Below are positions 33,098 through 45,345 of a stretch of DNA of 64,000 nt, piece by piece. Position numbers and translations under genes: made by a program. Position 1 is the stretch's first letter. The number at the start of each line of letters is the position of its first letter. Origin of the DNA: Hibiscus mutabilis (taxonomy: Eukaryota > Streptophyta > Magnoliopsida > Malvales > Malvaceae); the NCBI GenBank assembly GCA_019671005.1, contig CM033718.1:31760508-31824507 (forward strand), written 5' to 3'. The notes under the pieces are model-generated. The model was given only the letters and a program-made list of their open reading frames with translations. It ran no database searches and had not been told where the DNA came from.

Positions 33098-34560
33098 ATT
33101 CCCAAATATACCTAAGGTGAACAGGTAAGGGTACTGTTGTTTCATGGTTGACTCAGGTTCCCATGTGACTTCTTCAAGCTTTTGGTTTCTCTATAATACC
33201 TTGACGAGAGGTATAGACTTGTTACGGAGCCTTTGAACTCTCAATCTAAGATTCAGACCGATTCTTCTTCGTAAGATATATTCAAATTAAGTTCTATTTC
33301 TTCCGGCTCAAGCACATGAAAAGGACGATAGATATTTGCGGAGCATGGAAACATGAAATACATCATGGATTTGTTGAATTTATTCAGGAGAGCCAGATGA
33401 TAAGCTACATGGCCATTTCTTTTAGTAACTTCAAATGGTCCAATAAAATGAGGGCTCAGCTTTCCCTTTTTTTCGAATATGATAATTTTCTTCCAAGGTG
33501 AAACTTTAAGAAACACCTGATCTCCCACAGCATACTAAATATCCCTTTGTCTTGCATCAACTTAGGATTTTTGCCTATCCAAGGCTTCTTTAAGTCTCTT
33601 AAGAAAGATTTGAACTTGCTCCTCAGTCTTCCTAAGCTTTTTAGGCCCTAAGGCTTTGTTTTCACCCAGTTCGGACCAATACAAGGTTGTTCTGCATTTT
33701 CTTCCATACAAGGCTTCAAATGGAGCCATTTGAATAGATGCTTGATATCTTTTGTTGTAAGCAAATTCTGTATGGGTTAAGGATTTCTCCCATGTCTTCC
33801 CAAATTCGATTACACAAGGACTTGAATAACTCTTTCCGATTGGCCATCAGATTGGGGGACAAAGGGTGTACTCAAACTTATTTCAATTCTTAAAGCCTTT
33901 TGCAAGCACTTCCAGAACTGAGAAATGAACCAAGAATCTCTGTTAGAAATTATAGAAGCGGGAACACCATGCAAATGTATTACCTCCTGAATATATAGTT
34001 CTGTTAACTTATCCAAGCTCAGACTCGTTCGAATTGGTAAGAAATGAGCTGAGTTTGAAAATATGTCAACTATCACCCACACAACATCATTCTTTCTTGA
34101 TGACAATGGTAGCCCACTTACAAAGTCCGTGGTTATCCGTTCCCATTTCCACTAAGGTAGCTCTATGGGTTGCAAGAGTCCCGTAGGGACTTGATGTTCA
34201 ACTGTAACTCTTTGACAAGTAAAGCATAGGGATACAAACTCCGTAATGGTCGATTTCATTCCATGCCACCAATATAGCTCCTTTAGATCATTGTACACCT
34301 TAACCGGTCTAGCATGGATTGAGAAAGGGAAACTATGAGCTTCTTAAAGTATTTCCCTTTTAAGGATTTCATCATTCGATATACATACTCTATTTTTGAA
34401 ATAGAGTAAACCATTTGACTTCAAAGAGAAGTCTAGGTTGGGTTCGGCTTCCATCTTATGCAAGATGATCTGAAGTTCGAGGTCAAATTGCTAAAGGGTA
34501 TTGATCCTCAAGATCAAATCGGATTGAATTTGAAGCTCATCCAAAAGCTTTAGATTCTTC
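33098..34560 (-). pseudogene. Element D pol: integrase and chromodomain (broken)
   Basis: Minus-strand blocks from 34560: the HHCC zone with stops, then the core. The first catalytic Asp is intact (ITTDFVSGLP, near 34110-34140). In 34106-33810 the usual SDRDPRF reads SNRDSWF, so the second catalytic Asp is Asn, while SDGQSERVIQ keeps the Glu. C-terminal domain text is at 33528-33253 (KVSPWKKIIIFEKKGKLSPHFIGPFEV, split into shorter blocks by differences). After a stop, a chromodomain tail (RLRNKSIPLVKVL, stop, RN) runs to the PPT. The copy is inactive. Confidence 0.8.
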
Positions 34561-36420
34561 TACAGTCTAAAATGTGCATTGATTGTAGCAGGAGCTACAA
34601 AATAATGTAACATTGTAGATATCAGAATCTAGGATTCGGGTAAGAATAGACTAGAGATTTAACTTGCTCGAGGTCTTACCAATCGAATGTTTGTGACTGA
34701 GTGCATCAGCTACTACATTCGCTTTTCTTGAATGGTAATCAATGACCAGATCATAATCTTTAAGAAATTCTAACCACCTTCGTTGCATAAGATTCAACTA
34801 TTTTTGAGTCAAAAGGTATTTGAGACTTTTGTGATATGTGAACAAGTAACACCTTTCTCCGAAAAGGTAGTGTCTCCAGATCTTAAGGGCAAGAACAACT
34901 GCAACAAGTTCAAGATCGTGGGTCAGATAATTCAGTTCATAAGGTTTCAATTGCCGAGATGCATAGGCTACAACCTTCTCATCTTGCATAAGTACACATC
35001 CAAGCCCTAGATGGGATGCATCACTGAGTACTGTATAGTCTTTTCCTAACTCAGGTTGTGTTAGGACTGGAGCATGGGTAAAAACTTGCTTCAATTGGTT
35101 GAAGCTTCGTTGCTAATTTTTTTACCAAACAAAAGCCTCGTCTTTCTGGAGTAGCTTTGTTAAAGACGTGGCTAAAGTGGAGAATCCTTTAACGACTATC
35201 GATTGAATTTTCATTAGATCGACTTTGATTCCTTCAGCAAAAATCATATGACCGAGGAAAGACACTTCGGGTAGCCAAAACTCACATTTGCTAGGCTTTG
35301 TGTAGAGTTGATGTTCTCGAAGGGTTTGTAGGATGATTCAAAGGTGTTTTGAATGTCCGTCCTTGCTTTTGGAGTAGATGAGAATGTCATCAACAAAATC
35401 CACCACAAACTTATCTAAGAATGGTTTGAAAACTCAGTTCATATGGTCCATGAATGCGGCTGGAGCATTGGTTAGGCTGAATGGTATCACAAGAAATTCA
35501 AAATGACCATACAGAGTTTAGAATGCCATTTTTGGTACATCCGACTCCTTAACTTTCATTTATAATAACTGGATCAAAGTTTGATTTTTGAAAATAGGGT
35601 AGCATCCTTAAGCTGATCGAACAAGTCTTCAATTCTTGGCAACAAATACTTGTTCTTGATGGTGAGTTGATTAAGTTGTTGATAATCGATGCAAAGCCTC
35701 ATGATCCATCCTTCTTTTTGACAAACAACACCGGAGCTCCCCAAGGAGATGAACTAGGCCTGATAAAGCCTTTATCTTGTAACTCTTGCAATTAATTCTG
35801 GAGCTCCTTTAGTTCAATCGGGGCCATCCGATAGGGAGTGATGGACACAGGATTATACCTAAATTGAACTTCGATCCTGAATTCTACCTCTCGATTCGTA
35901 TGTAATCCTAGAAGTTCCTTGGGAAATACTTTAGGAAATTCAGAAATGGTTAAAATAGATTCTAAGGTAGGCTAAGTCTCATCAAGTTCAGACATGGCAG
36001 CAAAAACATAATCTGATTTTAGGGGATTATTATCTAACAAGAGTATGGATTCTTTACCCAATCCATGAAGAAAAAGTCTTTTTTTAGTACAATCTACCAA
36101 AGCTTGGTGTTTTCCTATAGAATCTAACCCTAAGATGAGATCGAATTCATTAAAAGGTAGGCTAACAGATCAGCAAGAAAAGAGATACCTTGAATGAACA
36201 AGGGACAATTTTTACATATTTGGTTTACAACAACCTAATCTCCTAAAGGGCTTGTAGCCACCATGTTATAGTTTGTGGGTTTGGGTTTTAGCTTAAATTT
36301 TTTAATAAGATTAGAGCATATAAAGGAATGGGTAGAGCTAGAGTCAAATAGAGCATAAATAGGGTGTGCATATAACTCGATTGTACCTACAATCACATTA
36401 GGGGAGTTCTCTTCTTCACA
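34561..36420 (-). pseudogene. Element D pol: protease, RT, RNase H (broken)
   Basis: RNase H is the best-kept block (34798-35094: VLSDASHLGLGCVLMQDEK, ASRQLKPYELNY, THDLELVAVVLALKIWRHYL) with its Asp and Glu present. RT follows upstream, with the active-site box reading VVDFVDDILIYS (near 35390), both Asp retained. At ~35190 about 75 bp of thumb sequence present in C are deleted. Protease near 36300-36420 reads ALFDSSSTHSFIC: catalytic Asp kept, but the Gly of DSG is Ser. Multiple stops and shifts interrupt the linker and fingers (35600-36100). Confidence 0.8.
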
Positions 36421-37693
36421 GCCTCAAACATGACATACTCAAGCAGGTGCTCGGGATTCTTGTTTAGTAGCATTTGAGGCCTGACCCTAATTCTTTCCGT
36501 AATTGCTAGACTGGGCTTGTTTAGTTCCTTTTCCCCTAGGTGACTGAATAGGGTTCGGATTCTTCGGAATATGAGTCAGAAGCTTATTCAGATTTTAGGA
36601 AAGTCCTTGATGTAGTGATTTGATCATCCACACATGAAACATGTATTTTCTTGCCTTCTGCACTGACCTGTATGTTTCTTCTGACAGAAACTGCAAGTGG
36701 GAGATTGTGAAACCCTTCCTAAACTCCCCGTGCTAAAGATAGAAACTGTAGGTGCCGAAGATTTAACTACAATCTGTGGCTTACGCAAGAGGTTACTCAT
36801 TAGAGAAGAGTTGAAATTTGAGGAACCTCCTCCTTGATGCTTCAACTTTTTGAATTGCCAATGGGATTTGTTATCATCTCTCTATCTTTTGTCATTCTGA
36901 GAATGATTCCCTTTCCTCTTTTTAGATGCTTTCATTTTGGCTTCGGTGGCTATAGCTCGATTAACCGATTCTTGAAAATTTGTGATTCCTAGAGTTGTAA
37001 ACATAGGACCCAATTCATCATTGAGTCCATCAATAACCATTCAGAATTTATCTTCTTCTTTCTTGATGAACTCAGACCCGTATTTGCAATATTTACAAAA
37101 GTCACCAACATATTGCTCTATCGGCCTACACCATTTCTTCAGATACAAGAAATGTTTTTTGCGTTCAGCGAGATACTGTTCATTTATATATTTCTGTCGA
37201 AATTCTTTGAGGAATAATTCCCAGGTGATAGCATTATTATGAGCAGTAAGGGTTGTAGTTTCCCACCAGCAAAGTGCTTCATCAGCAAGAAAGGCTATGG
37301 CACACTCCAACTTATGTTCATTTGAACATTGTAATTGTTTAGTCAGAAACATGGTAGTGGTCTCCAACCAATATTCTACTACTTCAAGGTTTTCATCATC
37401 CGTTCCTAATAAGGTATAAGCTCGATGTTAAGCTAGCTTGTCAATTGGTGCTCTAGATTGAATCACCACAGGTACAAGAGGAAGATTCTGCCTTAAAGAA
37501 GAAACGAACTGATTGAACATTCTCGTCATACTGAGGAAACATTCCCTTTGTACTAGATGGATTGGAGGAGCTTTAGGATGTGGTTCAGCAGCCTTCTGGG
37601 ATTCTGTTGCTCCTGATTCATCCTTACACTTCCTCCATCAAGAGAGGAACTAGCTGGGCTCTCATTGTCCCAACCCATATTTCTTTCAGACAT
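36421..37693 (-). pseudogene. Element D gag (broken, start retained)
   Basis: ATG at 37693 opens MSERNMGWDNESPASSS, about 140 bases after the PBS. The frame stops at 37553. The capsid-type segment is at 37367-37041 (ECAIAFLADEALCWWET, FLKEFRQKYINEQYLAERK), and zinc-knuckle text at 36845-36624 (CSFCQKKHTGQC, then CFMCG). It is the most complete chromovirus gag here, but it is in at least three frames. Confidence 0.8.
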
Positions 37694-37834
37694 CTGAAAG
37701 GTTGATAGCATCCAAAAGGAAGCTTTTATTAGACATAAATCACAAGTATATATTGAATTCAACTCCTAGATGAAAAATAAAGCACAAGATGATGCAACAT
37801 GACTAGGTTTAGTCCTAGGATTGACTAAACCTTA

Positions 37835-37846
37835 GTTCTGATACCA
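37835..37846 (-). other. Primer binding site of element D (tRNA-iMet)
   Basis: The minus strand reads TGGTATCAGAAC, one mismatch from TGGTATCAGAGC, two bases from the LTR edge. Confidence 0.8.
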
Positions 37847-37848
37847 AT

Positions 37849-38616
37849 TGTAACACCCCAAACCCAATTTGGGATAAGCTGAGCTAAGTATTATTAAGAA
37901 CAAAGAAGAGGGAAGGCTTATCATCGGAAGGTCATCCAAACACAAGGCAAGAAACAAGAACATAAGGATTCAAGACTAAAACAACATACACACAATAATC
38001 TGAATAGCTACTTGATATCAAGAAAACCAAAATAAATGTGTCTATCAAATCCCATACCAAGGAACATAAAAGTTCTACATGATAGCCTATACTATAAAAG
38101 TTTCGAACCATAACCAAATGAGTTTCCCTAATTACTAGCTATTCGCATGCTTTCATACAAGATACATACCTTGAACATGTTATGAATATGAAATTTCAAA
38201 CCTTTAAACCATAACATTAACTTCACAAGGCAATTCATGCTATTAGATCGAATCAAGCCTAAGAATCCTGGTCAACAAGGTGTCCCAACTTAAACGAGTG
38301 TTAAAGGTTCAAGACTTTTTTTTATAACCTTGTGTGTTTAGAACATATAAGCTCCAAGAACATATATTACCCCATTATAATCAAGACATATCACCAATTC
38401 GAAATACAAGAATAGCCATATACATTATACAACAATTATCCATGAACTAACAATCGAACAAAACATGTATATCAAGAACCATTTGCACACCAACCAAAAT
38501 AAGATAGCATGCTAAACAAGCAATCACCAAACAAGCATGATAGGTTCATTACATACATGAACTCCTTAAGTATTTACAATTTACTTAACCCAAAAGACAA
38601 ACAAGATGTGATTAGC

Positions 38617-38655
<39 letters not shown>

Positions 38656-39932
38656 ACCCACTAGGAGTTCTAGGAATTACAAAACATACTTTGAGCCTTC
38701 TTATGATTTTTGCCTAAGCTCTCCAGCTTAAATCAAAACAAGCTTATCCTAAAACGTATCAAGAGGAGTAGATAGTAAGTAAGGTTACTTAGTGAGGTAG
38801 TTAAAGGTCAAACAAAACATGTAGCAACAATACGCTAGATCACTTGAGAGTATACTCAACTATACAACAAGTTCTAACATGAACAAGATAGATTGCTATC
38901 ATTTGAATAATAACATGGTCATGTATTGGATCATACAAATCTGCCTTTACATGCTTAAATACAACAATAGAGATGTTAAATATATCATACCTAAAAAAAC
39001 ATAGGTTACTTACAGAGCAAGCTAACGAAATCGGATTACATATCATAAAGGAAAGAATGTTATAAGCATCATAAGATATCAAGTTAACTTTATTAGTGTA
39101 TTTATGAATATCGCATATTGTCATTAACATAGCCTTGATTAACAAGTAGTCTAGATACTCGAATCTCCAACCAACTATCACCAAACAAGTGGTACTTGAA
39201 GTATCAGTCAATCCCTCTTACTGTCGCCAAATGACCACAAACACTTCCCTCATATTGTCGCCAAATAAAGACTATAGTCGACCCTAACATAAGCTCTATG
39301 GACTCTATGGAATGCCAATTGTACCAAAGACTGACTCGAAACCAAGGCTTTCCATTTAATCTTATCATATCAATTACGGAGTTCAGTTTGATCACTTAAT
39401 CAAACATTCATATGATCATATCTTATTCATAGGAAGTTTGAGCATGGATCCAAGATTATAGGGTCACATAACAAGGCTGGATTTTCATCATAAGTTATTA
39501 GAGTACAAGCATGTACACATCAAATTCAAAATATATCATCTCCTAGCTCAAGTAAAGCCTATTCTCAAGTACTTACCTCTATCCCAAGCTAGCATTTTCA
39601 AGCATAACACAGCCCAAACAACCTAAGGATGGAAGATGGAGAAGTGATAACCATTTCTCCCCCTTTTGCCGAGCTTACCCCCTTCCCTTGCCACATGTAC
39701 ACATTAGATAAAGACACATAATCATGTCCCACTGGAATTTTTAATTTTGCATGCAAGCCACTAACCCTCAAAGTTTTCGATTTAGTCCTCTTAATTTAGC
39801 TAACAAACTCTTAATTTTTTTTTGCTTAGTGGTTCTTATTTTATTTAATCATTAATTCCAAAGCCACAAATAAAATCAAATTAAGTCACACATGATACTA
39901 ATTACTTCCAAGCCATATTTTAGGGTGTTACA
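37849..39932 (-). repeat. Element D 5' LTR, with 1.1-kb internal deletion
   Basis: Left edge TGTAACACCCCAAACCC; right edge TTTTAGGGTGTTACA. Collinear with 29879-33075, but sequence equivalent to about 31630-32763 is absent at 39620 (CCCAAACAACCTAAGG junction). The conserved module is at 39145-39330. The following CGAGT (39933-39937) could be its target duplication, but the left partner is lost. No gene is seen. Confidence 0.8.
38621..38653. repeat. (AT)n microsatellite
   Basis: About 16 uninterrupted TA dinucleotides inside the D LTR; the paired C/D LTR has only ATATACATATG at this position, so the expansion arose after the LTRs separated. Confidence 0.9.
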
Positions 39933-42056
39933 CGAGTAATGATCATTCCCTTTGTATTGGAAAACTATCTTTTCAGTTATAATATTAAACTTACCACAAA
40001 TGTCATGAACTAATTGTAGAAAAGTTTGTTCGCAGTGATACGATGAGTTTCAAAGTATTTGGACACGGTTTCAAACTCTCCAATTCAAACCTAAAATGTA
40101 ACATGTATTCCTAATGATTTTAGTGTAAGTATTCCTTTACTTTGAGACTCTGATCGTCCAAATTGCACCTTAAACTTTTCATTTTCCACTGTATGTTCAA
40201 TTAGTATGTAATTAATCATATAAAATGATATTATGCAACTTTAAACCTGAAATGTACATGTATTCATAATGTTCATGTTCCACTTTATGTTCAGGCCAAA
40301 ATGGTCTGGCTATGATTCAGGTAATTAACGAGTTAATTTAGGTTCGGTTTAATTCAGGTTTGGTTGAACTTTAAGTCGGGCGATGCCATGGAAGGAACTT
40401 TTAGGTGTTTATTTAATTCAATGGAGTCCCAATTTAGGTAATAATTGAAATTGGAGATGTAACTTTAGAATTCTTATGTGGACTAATAATATATATTTTT
40501 TGAATTAAATTACAAAAATTATAGGGTTTGGACCAAATTACAAAAGTTAGAAATAAAAAATAATCTCGTAAACACCAAATTATAAAAATTTTAGTGGTTG
40601 GAGTAATTTATATTATTTAATTCAATCAAGTCCCATTTTAGGTTATAATTATAGGGTTTGGACTAAATTATAGGGTCTATATAGATTGTATGGCTTAGAC
40701 TATATAATGCTTGAAATTAACCTCATACACTAAGCTAAACACTAAACCCTAAACATGGAAACTAATCTCATAAACCAGTAACCATAAAGTACACCATAAA
40801 CCCTAACCCAATAAAAATAAGCCATAAACCATAAACCCAAAAGTAATAAAAATTCATGTCATAAATTAATAACCATAAACTACATTGTAAACCCTAAACC
40901 ACTAACAGTACCAACTAAATCCTCAACCAAAAAACCTTAAAGCCATCAAAATTAATCTGATCAAACCAATAACTCTATGTTACAATATTATAGTTACTCT
41001 TACCTTAGGAACCAAAATGAACACAAATATCAGCATATTAAAATCATTAAGCTAAAAATAAAATCTTAGGAAGAAAATAATATGTTAAGAATAGTAATGT
41101 TTATGAGAATGAACAAGTAAAAGTGTGCTGAAGGATTTGAGGTTTAAATAGAGTATAATTATACGATGAGTATTGAACATTTGCATAAACAGTGTTCATA
41201 AAAAGTTTGGCGTGTTAAAATTTGACTCTTCAATGGATTTCCAAAAGACGCATATTCCCAATTTAAAAGAGTCTTTTCGATGACAGATTTGAATCTCTGT
41301 AACACTTTCAGATAAGTCAGCATCAAATATGTCTTTTCAAATGTTGCATTGGGTAGAACAGTTTTTTAGATAAGTTTTAATACACCGTTCCGAACCTAGT
41401 TATAAAATTCTGAAACTCGTACTACAAATTGAAATTTGTAACTATACTTCAATGATTTTCAGTTCATTTATCATTATCATAGTTCCGAAGCACTTTAAAG
41501 AGAACTGAAATAGATTTAAATATAGAAATTTTAAAAGTCGGGCCATATCCCCGTCAAAATCTTATTTCTATTAGAAATAAATCTTAGCATAAATTTGTGG
41601 GCTAAACAGAGAATCTCAGAGTTTGGACAAAACTTACGACATCAAACATAAATTTGTAACATAATTCCTAACGATTACAGTTGCAGCTTTCCTTAACATG
41701 TCACGAAACCTGCATCAATTGTTTTGTACGTTTTTGGTTACCGCTCAAAACTTCCATTTCATAAGGAAAAAAAATTAAATGTGCCATAAACGTTATAAAC
41801 GTGCCATAGTTTGCGTATGTAAAATATTTAATGACTTTGTAACATTCGAGGATAAACATTTAGAGTTATAGTTTGTGAACTTTAACAGAAAATATTAATT
41901 TCAAAATTATTTGCTTAAAGATTCATATCATCACGTAACACATGACTTCTTCACGTACGAGTATAATAAACTATATGGCATAGACACAAATACTATAGAT
42001 TATGATTGGCAATAATATTATAACTTATGGAATATTAAATCTAGATTATAGACTAC
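39933..42056. other. AT-rich sequence without recognisable genes or LTR structure
   Basis: 2.1 kb lying between the right end of D and the left end of LTR E. There are no ORFs of note on either strand. Words such as CTAAACCCTAAAC, CCATAAACCCTAACCC and AACCCTAAACC recur at 40735-40900 but are interspersed, not a telomere array. It is the best candidate for pre-insertion locus sequence. Confidence 0.5.
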
Positions 42057-43153
42057 TATAACATCCCCAGCCCGGCTTAGAAATAAGTTGGGTCTAAGGA
42101 TTCAAGGACTAATAAACAATCTAACTTGTAGAACAAGCTAGAGAATAAACATTCCAAAACTAGATGCATTGGTCCTATATCATTCGAACCATGTAAGGAA
42201 AGACAAGATCAATAACTTTGGGTAACATTTCGAGTTGTCTTAATTGGTTCGAGTTCCATACATCAAGTCTTCATTTGGTGGCTACAAATCCTATCCTTAA
42301 AGATAATACACTAGATATTTAGTTGTTTGACCCTTAACATGGCAATTAACCCATTTAACAATCCAATCTAGCACATGGGGAACATATCATTTGATTAAGA
42401 TCAAGTATTAAACTATTCTATAGAAGTTCGAGAATCATTAACTTAAGCCTTATGTAACCAAACATGATACTCGTAACAATTTTTAATATCTAGGTGGATT
42501 CGAACACCCCTAGGTTACACTTCAAAGATTAATTTATTCACCTCGATACATAGCAAATGGTGACCTATTTAGGCATGGTAACCTCAAGGTTCATACAACC
42601 TAATTATACACCCAGGAAACCAACCAAACATGTCATATGAACAAATCGTAACATGATCGTCTATCGCATAACATTAACGTAAACTACTAGAAACCACTTC
42701 AATAAGCATATCATGGACAAGCATGAGTCTTCAACTGAATAGTTATACCGTAGATAGCATTAGACATAAATACATACAAACATATACGGTCTTAACTATT
42801 TACATGCCAAGTATCCATCAAAAGATATACAAAACAAGTGGGTGCCACCATCCTAGGAGTTAAATTAAGTTGGCAAAACATACATTTAAGCTTCTTGTGA
42901 TCTTGCTAGGCTCCTTGAATTTGATCTACTAGTACGAAATCAACCTGTAACATATTAAGGAGAGCTAATAAGATCTTAGCCAAAAAGGTTAATAAACAAT
43001 AAGAAAATGGAAGATCTAATTCAAGTCTCCTAATGCATTACTAGTCATCCATTACAAGTGCACTTAAGTCAATATGCTTTATTTCTGGAGGTCTTACTAA
43101 CCAATATCTAGCAAGCATAAAAACATTCGATTTAGCTTGTTTTAACTTCATAA
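42057..43153 (-). repeat. Element E 3' LTR, left segment
   Basis: Starts TATAACATCCCCAGCCCGGC and includes GGGTGCCACCATCCTAGGAG. Ends with the target site CATAA (43149-43153). Continues at 55436. No gene is seen. Confidence 0.7.
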
Positions 43154-44302
43154 AGTAGCGATCTCTTTTTCTTTTTATCGCTAAAAAAACGAGGCGTTTT
43201 TCGAAGGTGTTGAGAGGTGTTTGTGACTCTTTTGGATATAAAATATTTATTCTGTGGGGTTTTAAAAGAAACCGCATTTAAAAAAAATGGAGTCGCCACC
43301 GGCCACTTAGGTAGGTCGGACACCATAAAACCAGAGATTCAAAAAAATGTTGGGTTCGGGAGTCGGTTACGGATGGGGAAGGATTAGCACCCCCACACCG
43401 CCCAAAATTGGTACTTTAATAATTACCGCATTGACAATTTATATATCATATGTAATCTTAGTGGCAAAAATATAAAACATGGCAAAATATTTAAATGTAA
43501 TAAAGATTGACATAACAGAATACTAATCTAACATAAATGATATACTAGACTAAAACATGCATATATACATATTATTCTAAATAATAGATAAAAACAACTT
43601 TAACAAGTCAGAATAACAAGGCAGGAATAATTACGTATGTAGACGAACAAATATTTCAAAAAGACATACATGCTAGTAATAAAACATATTTCAACATATA
43701 TGGGACAACATATCGTACATAAAAGAAGACACACTAATACGTAACCTAAAAGCCAAGAAAACATACAATACGTACAAAAATACAAGAACATGCCGTTTAC
43801 GAGTCAAATAGAATATAACATGCTTTAATACGAATAATCGGATAAAAAAATACATGACTATTATAAGCTTAACACACATATACGAGGGACATAAAATAAA
43901 ATAATAGAATATCAACATATACGATTATAATACGAACATGAGTATTTACAAAGAAATAGGACTGAAATGAAAGAAAAATAAAAGTTAGTGGCAAAAATTA
44001 AAGAACAATAACATGTAATTTAGGGACGAAAATGCGAAACAAACAAAACCTAAAAGGATCAAAACTGTAATTAGACCAAGGGGTAGACCCAAAATGAAAA
44101 GTTCAAAAACGCGGGATGGCTAAAGGCGTAATTTTACCATTTGAAAACTGATTCGGTGTAATTTAGGGACTGGATTACAAGATTTTGAAATATCAGGGGG
44201 ACTAGGATTGTAATTATACCATGCGGCAAGACAAAAACAAAAATATTGAAAACGCGGTGGGATTAAGTGCGTAATTTACCCATTTAGAAAAATAATAATA
44301 AC

Positions 44303-44310
44303 TATATAAA
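44303..44310 (+). promoter_or_regulatory. TATA-like box in LTR, antisense to the element
   Basis: TATATAAA followed by a C-rich leader and, 220 bases later, an ATG (44530) opening a 140-codon ORF on the plus strand. The same box is at 53937-53944 in the other LTR. The element itself is transcribed on the minus strand, so this would drive antisense RNA. Sequence resemblance only. Confidence 0.35.
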
Positions 44311-45060
44311 CCCTTCTATTAGGCCGAATCCAATTTTCCCCCACTTCGTTTCATTTTTTGATTTTTGTAATAAAACTCGTTCTTCATTTTCTCTCAACTG
44401 GTCCTATAAAACCCAGAATCCGGCGGCAGGCCACCGTGTTCTCCGCCGCCGGCCGCCGCTAACCGACGCCGGCAAGCCTCCAAAACACACCAAAATAACC
44501 CCCTTTCCGTCCTCGACACAAATCTGAGGTTGGATTCAGAGGATACACCTCTATTCGCCCTAGATCTAAGAAATACGAACCAAAAAAACACTTTTAAACC
44601 TAAAACAAAACTACCAGGGACCTTCCCCTTCCTTCAGTTCACCATCTCTGGCTTTGGGAAGCCGAAAGGCTTGTCACTGAGGAAGGGAGACACACGGACG
44701 GCAACGGTAAGACTTCTTCTCTTTTTTTTTGTTTACCTTTTTGTATATGCATGTAAAAAAACAAATAAGAATAGTACCACTGGACTTGCGTTGCTTCTTT
44801 TTTGTATTTCTGAAAAAACTTGTTACAATACACTCTGTTTTTTTTTTTGTTACCACCTTTGTTACCACCCTCCCCTGTTACAAAAGTCCCCGTTTCATAT
44901 ATATCATTGTCTTTGTTTTGGTGCAAGTTGCATCTTGCTTTTTCAGATCTGAACAGACAACTTGTTGCTTGTTGTATTGGTCATGTTCTGAACACGGGGG
45001 TTGAATATCGGCATGGTGGTGGTATGGGTGTTCTGCCAGCGGCCAGATGCGTTCTCGGCC

Positions 45061-45082
45061 GTTAGATCAGATCTGATCTAAC
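45061..45082. repeat. 22-bp perfect palindrome in LTR
   Basis: Arms GTTAGATCAGA and its exact complement with no spacer. In the other LTR (54694-54713) the outer base pair is lost but 20 bp remain palindromic. Confidence 0.9.
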
Positions 45083-45314
45083 AGTCGAGATGGCTTGAAG
45101 GACGAACGGCCTGGATGAAGCCTCGATTTGATGAGACGGCTCCAGATCTTGACATGTGGAGCTCCGCAGTCGAGGAGTCAGAACGCGTGGATCTTACGCG
45201 CGCGTGGGATATTAAAGCGTCCGCGCGTGGACCACACGCGCGCGTGGCACTCGAACGGTCCATACGTGTGGAACACGGGGCTGGCAGATATTTTTGACTT
45301 CTTGGTTGTATCGT

Positions 45315-45345
45315 GGCCGTTGGATCAGATCTTGATCCAACGGCC
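45315..45345. repeat. Inverted repeat in LTR, 13-bp arms
   Basis: Arms GGCCGTTGGATCA and TGATCCAACGGCC separated by GATCT. Identical at 54924-54954 in the other LTR. It would form a strong hairpin in RNA from either strand. Confidence 0.9.

Larger units (their letters stand above)
27029..39932 (-). mobile_element. Elements C and D: head-to-tail Ty3/gypsy pair sharing one LTR
   Basis: Two closely related internal regions lie on the minus strand, C (27029-29878) and D (33076-37848). The LTR at 29879-33075 serves both: its left edge adjoins a tRNA-iMet PBS (5' LTR of C) and its right edge adjoins a PPT (3' LTR of D). D has its own 5' LTR at 37849-39932. C is truncated on the left, with RNase H fused to LTR B. 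LTR-internal-LTR-internal is the product expected from unequal recombination between LTRs of neighbouring copies. Confidence 0.8.

Noticed and set aside
40735..40900. Interstitial telomere array
   Set aside because: CCCTAAAC-like words are scattered with variable spacers; there is no head-to-tail heptamer array.
44530..44952. LTR plus-strand ORF as a conserved protein gene
   Set aside because: Presence in both LTRs follows from LTR duplication at insertion; the downstream part is pyrimidine-rich low-complexity sequence and frames differ between copies after the donor-like site.
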